Positions 1 through 4,910 of a stretch of DNA of 7,818 bases are shown piece after piece. Source of the DNA: CAYQQO01 sp964420115. GTDB lineage: Bacteria; Patescibacteriota; Minisyncoccia; Portnoybacterales; UBA2143. Position numbers and translations under genes: made by a program. A model generated the notes under the pieces. It saw only the letters and a list, made by a program, of their open reading frames with translations. It was not told where the DNA came from and searched no databases. The stretch is taken from the NCBI GenBank assembly GCA_964420115.1, contig CAYQQO010000030.1, forward strand, positions 1 through 7,818, read 5' to 3'. The first letter of the stretch is position 1, and each line of letters begins with the position of its first letter.

Positions 1-64
1 ATACGACACATTGCTGAAAGCTAACTAGTGACATTTTAACTGAAAGCCAACATTTTAGTTGACA
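1..64. mobile_element. Probable IS end (element extends left of the window)
   Basis: The segment carries iterated units: GACACATTGCTGAAAGC at 5-21, GACATTTTAACTGAAAGC at 30-47 and AACATTTTAGTTGACA at 50-64. The same words occur in inverted orientation at 6687-6740, next to a transposase gene: two AAAATGTC copies, a CTTTCAT and a terminal TGTCAA. Repeated GACATTTT/TGAAAGC words ending in TTGACA look like transposase-binding sites at an IS tip. The element itself is outside the window, so the call rests only on similarity to the right-hand end. The alignment is imperfect, because the spacing between ACATTTT words differs by about 5 bases. Confidence 0.5.
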
Positions 65-87
65 AAAAACTTTGTTCGTTGTAAAAG
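59..87 (+). promoter_or_regulatory. Sigma70-type promoter of gene 1
   Basis: A perfect -35 TTGACA at 59-64 is followed by a 17-base spacer and a -10 TAAAAG at 82-87, which matches TATAAT at four of six positions. The predicted transcript start near 94 lies just before the boxA-like element and about 50 bases before the start codon. The -35 hexamer coincides with the tip of the putative IS end. Confidence 0.55.
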
Positions 88-98
88 CAAGCATGGCT

Positions 99-115
99 TG
101 GTTCTTTGAAAATAG
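99..115 (+). promoter_or_regulatory. boxA-like leader element, copy 1
   Basis: GTTCTTTGAAAATAG at 101-115 resembles the boxA antitermination signal of Bacillus-type rRNA leaders (TGTTCTTTGAAAACT), which is bound by NusB and S10 as RNA. It lies a few bases after the predicted transcript start of gene 1. The same 15-base word recurs exactly at 1458-1472, and a shorter version occurs at 1579-1590. The function is inferred from motif and position only. Confidence 0.45.
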
Positions 116-129
116 TAAATAAGAGAGAT

Positions 130-136
130 AAGGAGG
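130..136 (+). promoter_or_regulatory. Strong Shine-Dalgarno that decides the gene 1 start
   Basis: AAGGAGG ends one base before the ATG at 138 but seven bases before the ATG at 144. The normal spacing therefore favours 144 as the start codon, although both are in the same frame. Confidence 0.7.
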
Positions 137-143
137 GATGGCA

Positions 144-1439
144 ATGAGCGGGAAAAAGGAGCTTTATCTGGTCGGGCAAAAAGAAGAGACGGAAGAAGGG
201 GTTTATGGTTACGACAAACCAATTTTTTCCAGCGTTCAAATGTTTGAGATTTTTAGAAGGGCAAAGGATATTGCTTCTTTTGACGTCAGTGTTTTAATTA
301 CCGGGGAAAGCGGAGTCGGCAAAGGTGTTTTAGCTCGTTTTATCCATCGCCACAGCAAGAGAAGGGGCCAGTTGATTGTTTTGAATTCCGCCGCTTTACC
401 AGAAGCGCTCGTGGAATCAGAATTATTTGGCCATATAAAGGGGACTTTTACTAATGCTGTCAACGACCGGATCGGCTATTTTGAGGCGGCTTGCGAAGGG
501 ACTCTTTTTATGGATGAGATTGGTGATATGCCTTTGACCGCGCAAGCAAAAATTCTTTCAGCGATAGAAGATAAAGAATTTTATCGGCTTGGATCGCGGC
601 AAAAAACAAAGGTGGATGTTCGGCTGGTCAGCGCTTCTAACCAGCGTCTTGAAGAATTGATAAAAGCCAAGAAATTCCGGAGAGATCTCTTTTACCGGCT
701 GGCCAATGTGCATTTTCATATACCATCCTTGAGAGAAAGAAAGGAGGATATAGCGGTTTTGGCCGAATACTTCATCAAGAAAACTTGTTTAGAATTCGGC
801 AGGACGGCAGTTGGTCTTTCAAAGCAGGCGCGGGATTATCTTTCGGACTATTCTTGGCCGGGCAATGTTAGGGAAATAGGGAGCTTGGTAAAAGAAGCGG
901 TTCTTTTGTGCAGGGGCAATGTTCTGGAGGCAGAAGATTTCCACTTTGTTTCTTTGCCGCTCAGCAGGGAAAATTCTATTGATTTTAGCGGGGCTGGGAG
1001 CAATCTCGGCGTTTCAGGAAAAGACATCGGCGAATCTGACTTAGCGGACGACTATTCGGCTATAAAGATGATGGAAAAAAAGATGTTGATTGGGGCGCTT
1101 GAGGAAAACGACTGGGTCCAAAAGAAGGCTGCTAAACAGCTTGGTATCTCTCCTCGCGTAATGTGCTACAGGGTTGGAAGATACCAAATTGAGCATCCCA
1201 GAGGCGCTTGGAAGAAAAGAGAGAAGATTGGGGGCAAAAAAAGAAAAAGCCCGCGGCTGTTAAGTCAAGCCGCGGAGAAGAGGGAAAAAGAGATGCTGAT
1301 TGAATTGCTTAAAAAAGCCAACTGGAACCAGTCTAAAGCGGCCCGGTTGGCAGATATCGCCCAGTCAACAATGAGAAGCAAGATTAAAAGATACCAAATT
1401 AAGCATCCCAGAGGCGCTTGGGGAAAAGGAGGGGGTTAA
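144..1439 (+). CDS. AAA+ sigma54-activator-like regulator with two Fis-type DNA-binding domains
   Basis: This 431-residue protein resembles NtrC/PspF-class enhancer-binding proteins, ATPases that remodel sigma54-RNA polymerase. There is no receiver or GAF sensor, only about 45 residues before the AAA+ core. Numbered from the ATG at 144, the core shows Walker A GESGVGKG (54-61), Walker B GTLFMDEIGD (119-128), the arginine-finger region FRRDLFYRL (178-186) and sensor II WPGNVRE (238-244). The sigma54-contact loop, normally GAFTGA, reads GTFTNA (100-105). The C-terminus has two Fis-type helix-turn-helix units (about 311-356 and 381-426), both ending RYQI-E/K-HPRGAW. It is the first gene of the locus, with its own promoter, boxA-like leader and terminator. 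The family is clear. Whether it still works with sigma54 is doubtful, since no -24/-12 promoter is visible nearby, so its targets are unknown. Confidence 0.9.
   Translation: MSGKKELYLVGQKEETEEGVYGYDKPIFSSVQMFEIFRRAKDIASFDVSVLITGESGVGKGVLARFIHRHSKRRGQLIVLNSAALPEALVESELFGHIKGTFTNAVNDRIGYFEAACEGTLFMDEIGDMPLTAQAKILSAIEDKEFYRLGSRQKTKVDVRLVSASNQRLEELIKAKKFRRDLFYRLANVHFHIPSLRERKEDIAVLAEYFIKKTCLEFGRTAVGLSKQARDYLSDYSWPGNVREIGSLVKEAVLLCRGNVLEAEDFHFVSLPLSRENSIDFSGAGSNLGVSGKDIGESDLADDYSAIKMMEKKMLIGALEENDWVQKKAAKQLGISPRVMCYRVGRYQIEHPRGAWKKREKIGGKKRKSPRLLSQAAEKREKEMLIELLKKANWNQSKAARLADIAQSTMRSKIKRYQIKHPRGAWGKGGG
1179..1211 (+). repeat. 33-bp direct repeat, copy 1 (end of first Fis-type domain)
   Basis: Copy 1 encodes the RYQIEHPRGAW segment and matches 1389-1421 at 32 of 33 bases. 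The copies are 210 bases (70 codons) apart, which is the period of the duplicated DNA-binding domain. The near-identity here contrasts with the much more diverged helices upstream. Confidence 0.9.
1389..1421 (+). repeat. 33-bp direct repeat, copy 2 (end of second Fis-type domain)
   Basis: This is the second copy of the 1179-1211 repeat, encoding RYQIKHPRGAW. The single g-to-a difference changes Glu to Lys. Confidence 0.9.
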
Positions 1440-1456
1440 AAGAAGAGCAGATAGAA

Positions 1457-1472
1457 TGTTCTTTGAAAATAG
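1457..1472 (+). promoter_or_regulatory. boxA-like element, copy 2, abutting a terminator
   Basis: TGTTCTTTGAAAATAG has the same 15-base core as the leader of gene 1. It sits 17 bases after the gene 1 stop codon and touches the left arm of the intrinsic terminator at 1473. If transcribed it would lie in RNA just before the hairpin, a position where it could influence read-through into genes 2 and 3. This role is inferred. Confidence 0.4.
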
Positions 1473-1509
1473 CCTCTCTTTTTTGCGGGATAAGAAAGAG
1501 AGGTTTTTT
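1473..1509 (+). terminator. Rho-independent terminator after gene 1
   Basis: CCTCTCTTT (1473-1481) pairs with AAAGAGAGG (1495-1503). Three further pairs extend the stem inward, one of them G-U, to a loop of about 7 bases. A TTTTTT run begins at 1504. This separates gene 1 from the next transcription unit. Confidence 0.85.
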
Positions 1510-1524
1510 CTTTAATCAGCTGTC

Positions 1525-1554
1525 TTGACTATTGATTTCTTGATTTGGTAAAAT
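1525..1554 (+). promoter_or_regulatory. Sigma70-type promoter of genes 2-3
   Basis: TTGACT at 1525-1530, an 18-base spacer and TAAAAT at 1549-1554 each match the consensus hexamers at five of six positions. The promoter lies just after the gene 1 terminator and about 25 bases before the third boxA-like copy. Confidence 0.65.
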
Positions 1555-1578
1555 TAAAAAAGAAAAAAAGACTAATAA

Positions 1579-1590
1579 GTTCTTTGAAAT
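1579..1590 (+). promoter_or_regulatory. boxA-like leader element, copy 3
   Basis: GTTCTTTGAAAT lies about 18 bases after the predicted transcript start for gene 2 and before the AGGAGG ribosome site at 1611-1616. This repeats the promoter, boxA-like word, strong Shine-Dalgarno order seen ahead of gene 1. Confidence 0.42.
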
Positions 1591-1623
1591 TAAAAAATCA
1601 AGATAAGAAAAGGAGGGAAGAAA

Positions 1624-2193
1624 ATGAAAGCGCTAAAGAGTGTGTTTTGTTTGGGATTTGTTTTGTTCCTTTGTTGTTTGGCTGAAGCAGAGGCTGGGAC
1701 TTTATATGTTGCTTGGGACGCCAACACGGAAGCTGATTTAGAGGATTATATGGTTTATATTTCAACTACACATGAAAAGGCGGTTCAGAAACAAGGAGAT
1801 ATAGCAAGTTTTCCTACGACCCGGACGTCTTTCTGTTATTCTATTTCTGATATATACGATGTTTTTTTTGTGGGTGTGAGCGCTCGTGATTTCTCTGGCA
1901 ATGAGTCTGGTGTCACTGTTGGTTTTGTTTTGAGGAGAAACATCTATGGGGCGTATAACGACGGGACGAGTTACACCGAAGCAAGGGTTGACGGTCAGGA
2001 CTTAACTACTTTAGGAGTCTATTTCGGAGAGTTTGTAACTCACGAAAATGTTGATTCTATTGATTGTGATCAGGATTTTGAGCTTGTTCTTTCTACTTAT
2101 AAGCAAAAATGTGATCTGGATTACAACGGCCGTATTGATGGTTTTGATTTAATTGAGCTCGGGCTTGGCTTTGGTAAAAGCGCGGCTCAGTGA
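1624..2193 (+). CDS. Secreted Fn3-like protein with dockerin-like C-terminus
   Basis: This 189-residue protein has an N-terminal signal peptide (K2/K5, hydrophobic stretch about 7-19, likely cleavage near AEAEAG), so it is predicted to be exported. Residues about 26-103 have the pattern of a fibronectin type III domain: an early VAWDANTEADLEDYMVYIS segment and a late VSARDFSGNES strand. The C-terminus holds a good dockerin-type calcium loop, D164-x-D166-x-N168-G-x-I-D172-x-x-D175, followed by a short helix. A degenerate first half (ARVDGQDLTTLGVYFG, about 120-135) lies before it. AGGAGG (1611-1616) lies seven bases before the ATG. Gene 3 follows after 15 bases with its own ribosome site, so the two are probably co-transcribed. 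The dockerin-like part could bind the cohesin-like domains encoded downstream; this is inferred, and no catalytic domain is visible. Confidence 0.75.
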   Translation: MKALKSVFCLGFVLFLCCLAEAEAGTLYVAWDANTEADLEDYMVYISTTHEKAVQKQGDIASFPTTRTSFCYSISDIYDVFFVGVSARDFSGNESGVTVGFVLRRNIYGAYNDGTSYTEARVDGQDLTTLGVYFGEFVTHENVDSIDCDQDFELVLSTYKQKCDLDYNGRIDGFDLIELGLGFGKSAAQ

Positions 2194-2208
2194 AAAAAGG
2201 AGGACGAG

Positions 2209-2685
2209 ATGACATGGAAATATATTATCTATATATGGCTTTTTCTTTTATACGGGGACAGAGTTAGTTTTAATCCTGAAATAATCCAAGCGGCTCCCTA
2301 CGAGAGTTTTTCTGTGTCTTTGGACATTAACGCTTCTTCTAACATCTTTGGCATTTCTTTTGATCTTTATTTTGATCCCGAATTGGTTCATTTTTTCTCT
2401 GCCGAAGAAGGGGAGTTCTTGTCCTATGGCGGCTGCCCAGTCTCTTTTATGGTCAGCGAAGAATCGCCGGGCCATTTGATAGTCGGGCTTAGCCGTTTGG
2501 ATGATTCTTGTTTGAGTGATTTTGGCCACGGGGATTTAGTTATTTTTAATTTCCGGGCCGGCGCTAATAAGGGCAGTGGCCAGCTTTTCCTTTACAATAA
2601 GACGGTTTGCTTTTTTACCCCAAAAGGCAAAATTGTTTTTAACAACTGGGGGAAGTGGTCGCCGGCCACGATTGAAATAAAGTAG
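2209..2685 (+). CDS. Single-domain cohesin-like secreted protein
   Basis: The 158-residue product is essentially one cohesin-like beta domain (about 30-157). Key segments are SNIFGISFDLYFDPELV (44-60), EGEFLS (67-72), SPGHLIVGLSRL (86-97) and GDLVIFNFRAG (108-118). These line up with the clearer cohesin domains of genes 4-6. The N-terminus has a hydrophobic run (about 5-15) that could be an export signal, but the following residues are atypical and cleavage is uncertain. Cys76, Cys101 and Cys134 keep the 25- and 33-residue spacing of the paralogs; the fourth cysteine is missing. AGGAGG (2198-2203) lies five bases before the ATG, and a terminator follows. It could act as a free adaptor or cap for dockerin-bearing partners such as gene 2 (inference). 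Confidence 0.72.
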   Translation: MTWKYIIYIWLFLLYGDRVSFNPEIIQAAPYESFSVSLDINASSNIFGISFDLYFDPELVHFFSAEEGEFLSYGGCPVSFMVSEESPGHLIVGLSRLDDSCLSDFGHGDLVIFNFRAGANKGSGQLFLYNKTVCFFTPKGKIVFNNWGKWSPATIEIK

Positions 2686-2712
2686 GCAATCTGCCGGCTT
2701 TGAGAAAAACAG

Positions 2713-2745
2713 CCTCTTGTCCTAAAAAAAGGGCAAGAGGTTTTT
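2713..2745 (+). terminator. Rho-independent terminator after gene 3
   Basis: CCTCTTGTCC (2713-2722) pairs with GGGCAAGAGG (2731-2740), giving ten pairs with one G-U. The loop is A-rich (eight bases) and is followed by TTTTT. It closes the gene 2-3 unit. Confidence 0.9.
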
Positions 2746-2753
2746 CGTTTAGC

Positions 2754-2782
2754 TTGACTATTTTATTCACGTTGTTAGAATG
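2754..2782 (+). promoter_or_regulatory. Sigma70-type promoter of genes 4-6
   Basis: TTGACT (2754-2759), a 17-base spacer and TAGAAT (2777-2782) form a good housekeeping-type promoter immediately after the terminator. The predicted transcript start near 2789 leaves a leader of about 80 bases. No boxA-like word is present in this leader, unlike the two upstream units. Confidence 0.7.
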
Positions 2783-2824
2783 TTTTTATGGGGGGGCAAG
2801 GTTGTCAAATTCAAAAATATATAT

Positions 2825-2854
2825 AAGCTTTAAGAAATGAAGCTTTAAGAAATG
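2825..2854 (+). repeat. 15-bp tandem repeat in the leader of gene 4
   Basis: Two exact adjacent copies of AAGCTTTAAGAAATG (2825-2839 and 2840-2854) lie 15 bases before the gene 4 start codon, in the presumed 5' untranslated region. AAGCTT is palindromic, so each copy could contribute to a weak structure. No function is assigned. Confidence 0.85.
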
Positions 2855-2869
2855 ATTTAAAAAAAGAAA

Positions 2870-3541
2870 ATGATTAAAAAAAGAAGTGATATTTTTATTA
2901 TTTTGTTTTGTCTTTTGTTTGCTTTTTTCCAATTTTCCTCTGTTTTAGCCCAGACAAGCAATTTGACTGCTAGTAATGAAAGAGTTAATGCAAATAGTGA
3001 GTTCTCTCTCGTTTTAACAATTGATTCTGTTTCTGATTTATTCGGGGTAGCTTTTGATTTGGATTTTGATCCTTCTTTAGTCAGTTATATTGACGTTGAT
3101 GAGGGGACTTTTTTATCAGAGGGCTGTCAAACTTCTTTGATGACAGCAGAGAATCCCCCCGGTAAATTAATTGTCGGCCTTACTCGTTTAGGTTCTTCTT
3201 GCGGCGGTGTTTCCGGCTCCGGCGCTTTAATGACTTTTCATTTTCAATCTCTTAGTCAAGAAGGAATAAGTAATTTTACTTTTTCCAATAATAGTTTGTG
3301 TATTTTATCAGGCGGCGAATGTGATTATATCACAGGGGCGTGGCAGGGGGACAGCGTGATAATAGCGCAAAGAGCCGGGATAGCAGATCTTAATATTGAT
3401 GGCAGGGTTGATTCTTCTGATTTTAGCCAGCTTATTGGTAAATGGGATATGACTCAAGATATAACAGAAGAGGATTTTAATTATGATTTTGTTGTTGATG
3501 CAAGAGATTTGGGTGTTTTAATGAGTAATTGGACTAATTAA
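2870..3541 (+). CDS. Secreted protein with one cohesin-like domain and a two-loop dockerin-like domain
   Basis: The 223-residue protein has a signal peptide (basic MIKKR, hydrophobic about 8-26, cleavage near VLAQ). A cohesin-like domain (about 29-167) follows, containing SVSDLFGVAFDLDFDPSLV (53-71), PGKLIVGLTRLG (97-108) and four cysteines at 86, 111, 144 and 151. The C-terminus carries two calcium loops of dockerin type: D173-x-N175-x-D177-G-x-V-D181-x-x-D184, and D202-x-N204-x-D206-x-x-V-D210-x-x-D213. Having both interaction halves in one chain would permit head-to-tail assembly, or lets the protein dock on another cohesin while presenting its own (inference). The start codon lies in an A-rich leader without a Shine-Dalgarno. 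It is the first gene of a probable three-gene operon. Part of its cohesin coding sequence is identical to that of gene 5. Confidence 0.82.
   Translation: MIKKRSDIFIILFCLLFAFFQFSSVLAQTSNLTASNERVNANSEFSLVLTIDSVSDLFGVAFDLDFDPSLVSYIDVDEGTFLSEGCQTSLMTAENPPGKLIVGLTRLGSSCGGVSGSGALMTFHFQSLSQEGISNFTFSNNSLCILSGGECDYITGAWQGDSVIIAQRAGIADLNIDGRVDSSDFSQLIGKWDMTQDITEEDFNYDFVVDARDLGVLMSNWTN
3171..3304 (+). repeat. 134-bp exact repeat within cohesin coding sequence, copy in gene 4
   Basis: All 134 bases are identical to 3913-4046 in gene 5, while the flanking cohesin sequence differs. The segment encodes the IVGLTRLG to NNSLCI part of the domain. Confidence 0.95.
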
Positions 3542-3617
3542 GCAGTTTGTTGGTTTGTTAGCGGACTGTCGCGCCCGTAGCAGTAATAAAGGTATTTTTT
3601 AGAAATTGAATATAAAT

Positions 3618-4880
3618 ATGAATAAGAAAATATTAGCAATATTTATATTATTAATACCACTTTTCTTTTTATTGGTTAGTAATTCCCTTGCCCAGACAAC
3701 TCAACTGGGGCCAAGCAGTCAAGTGGTTGATTTTGATACCGGGTTTAATTTAACTCTTAATGTTGATTCTGTTTCTGATTTATTTAGCGTTTCTTTTGAT
3801 TTGAATTTTGATCCTTCTTTAGTCAGTTATGTTAGCGTTGAAAAAGAAGACTTTTTATCCAGTGGTTGTCCAGTCACTCTATTGGCTGACGAGGTATCTC
3901 CCGGCAAGTTGGTTGTCGGCCTTACTCGTTTAGGTTCTTCTTGCGGCGGTGTTTCCGGCTCCGGCGCTTTAATGACTTTTCATTTTCAATCTCTTAGTCA
4001 AGAAGGAATAAGTAATTTTACTTTTTCCAATAATAGTTTGTGTATTCTTGAAAACTCCAGTTGTAATTTTATCAAAGGGGATTGGCTGTCTGCAGAAGTT
4101 ATGGTTGGCCGTGGAGAGCAGGAAAGCGATTCTCTTGTTTTAGAACCCCTTGGCAACTATCAATATCGTCTTAAAGCCAACATAGGTTCTTATTCCAATA
4201 TTGATATCAATGACGCTTATATTATCGGTTGGCAGGGAGATTGGCAGAATTTAATACCTATGGACAAAGGCGCTGAATTGGGCTGGGCAGAAGTAGTTCT
4301 TTCAGCCGAGAAAGAAGGCCTTCAGAAGTTTTGTATAACGAACAGTTCAAAAACAGAATGGTTCTGGGTGAATATTGTTGACCACCAACTGATTATTCCT
4401 TCTTTATGGACTGATAAAGGGGCTGGCCAAGAAGATAAGGTCTTTGCTTTTTGGGCAGACGGCCCTTCATCTTTTAGTTATATTAATGGTTCGTTGATAG
4501 ATGAAACTTTATCATTAGAACCCCTTGGCAACTATCAATATCGTCTTAAAGCCAACATAGGTTCTTATTCCAATATTGATATCAATGACGCTTATATTAT
4601 CGGTTGGCAGGGAGATTGGCAGAATTTAATACCTATGGACAAAGGCGCTGAATTGGGCTGGGCAGAAGTAGTTCTTTCAGCCGAGAAAGAAGGCCTTCAG
4701 AAGTTTTGTATAACGAACAGTTCAAAAACAGAATGGTTCTGGGTGAATATTGTTGACCACCAACTGATTATTCCTTCTTTATGGACTGATAAAGGGGCTG
4801 GCCAAGAAGATCTTTTAATGGCTTTTATTGTTGACAGCGCAGATGCCTTTAAGTATATTAACGGATCGTTAGTAGATTAA
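3618..4880 (+). CDS. Secreted cohesin-like protein with two nearly identical C-terminal modules
   Basis: The ATG at 3618 is preferred over an in-frame TTG at 3606 because it gives a compact signal peptide (MNKK, hydrophobic about 5-22, cleavage near SLAQ). Neither has a clear ribosome site. Of 420 residues, about 24-163 form a cohesin-like domain with SVSDLFSVSFDLNFDPSLV and cysteines at 84, 109, 142 and 149. Two copies follow of an unrecognised module of about 122 residues (175-296 and 300-420). Each begins LEPLGNYQYRLKANIG, has aromatic WQGDWQN and EWFWVNIVD segments, and ends YINGSL-I/V-D. The first 99 residues of each module are identical even in DNA. The tryptophan- and tyrosine-rich, probably beta-sandwich modules could bind a ligand or surface glycan, but no family could be named. 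The protein ends directly after the second module, with no anchor motif. Confidence 0.82.
   Translation: MNKKILAIFILLIPLFFLLVSNSLAQTTQLGPSSQVVDFDTGFNLTLNVDSVSDLFSVSFDLNFDPSLVSYVSVEKEDFLSSGCPVTLLADEVSPGKLVVGLTRLGSSCGGVSGSGALMTFHFQSLSQEGISNFTFSNNSLCILENSSCNFIKGDWLSAEVMVGRGEQESDSLVLEPLGNYQYRLKANIGSYSNIDINDAYIIGWQGDWQNLIPMDKGAELGWAEVVLSAEKEGLQKFCITNSSKTEWFWVNIVDHQLIIPSLWTDKGAGQEDKVFAFWADGPSSFSYINGSLIDETLSLEPLGNYQYRLKANIGSYSNIDINDAYIIGWQGDWQNLIPMDKGAELGWAEVVLSAEKEGLQKFCITNSSKTEWFWVNIVDHQLIIPSLWTDKGAGQEDLLMAFIVDSADAFKYINGSLVD
3913..4046 (+). repeat. 134-bp exact repeat within cohesin coding sequence, copy in gene 5
   Basis: This is the second copy of 3171-3304, offset by 742 bases. The match ends sharply: a/g differ just before it and t/c just after it. 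Confidence 0.95.
4140..4436 (+). repeat. 297-bp exact direct repeat, copy 1 (module 1 of gene 5)
   Basis: The block is identical, base for base, to 4515-4811, with a period of 375 bases. It begins and ends on codon boundaries and encodes exactly 99 residues. The next 22 or so residues of each module are related but clearly diverged. Confidence 0.95.
4515..4811 (+). repeat. 297-bp exact direct repeat, copy 2 (module 2 of gene 5)
   Basis: This is the second copy of 4140-4436. After it the sequence reads LLMAFIVDSADAFKYINGSLVD, against KVFAFWADGPSSFSYINGSLID after copy 1. Confidence 0.95.
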
Positions 4881-4910
4881 ATTAATATAATTTTTAATTA
4901 ATAAAAAAAA

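Noticed and set aside
93..110. Possible sigma54 -24/-12 promoter (TGGC ... TTTG) before gene 1
   Set aside because: The -12 part lacks the TTGC core, the match is weak, and the same stretch is better explained by the boxA-like word. No similar site precedes genes 2 or 4.
2191..2193. TGA as a sense codon (alternative code of some CPR lineages)
   Set aside because: None of the six plus-strand genes contains an internal TGA, and the TGA ending gene 2 is followed at once by the ribosome site and start of gene 3.
2248..2529. Minus-strand open frame across gene 3
   Set aside because: It is antisense to a clear cohesin-like gene, with no ribosome site or recognisable domain. The minus-strand frames at 36-239 and 236-463 are rejected for the same lack of domain and start signals.
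2788..2826. Twelve-codon mini-ORF (ATG, run of seven G) at the predicted transcript start of the gene 4 operon
   Set aside because: It has no ribosome site, no regulatory amino-acid run, and nothing beyond its position to support it.
3542..3617. Terminator or promoter between genes 4 and 5
   Set aside because: Only a weak ACTG/CAGT pairing is visible, with no stable stem and U-run, and there is no good -35/-10 pair, so the genes are treated as co-transcribed.
4140..4811. CRISPR-like or satellite array
   Set aside because: There are only two copies, 297 bases each, inside an open reading frame; they are protein modules.
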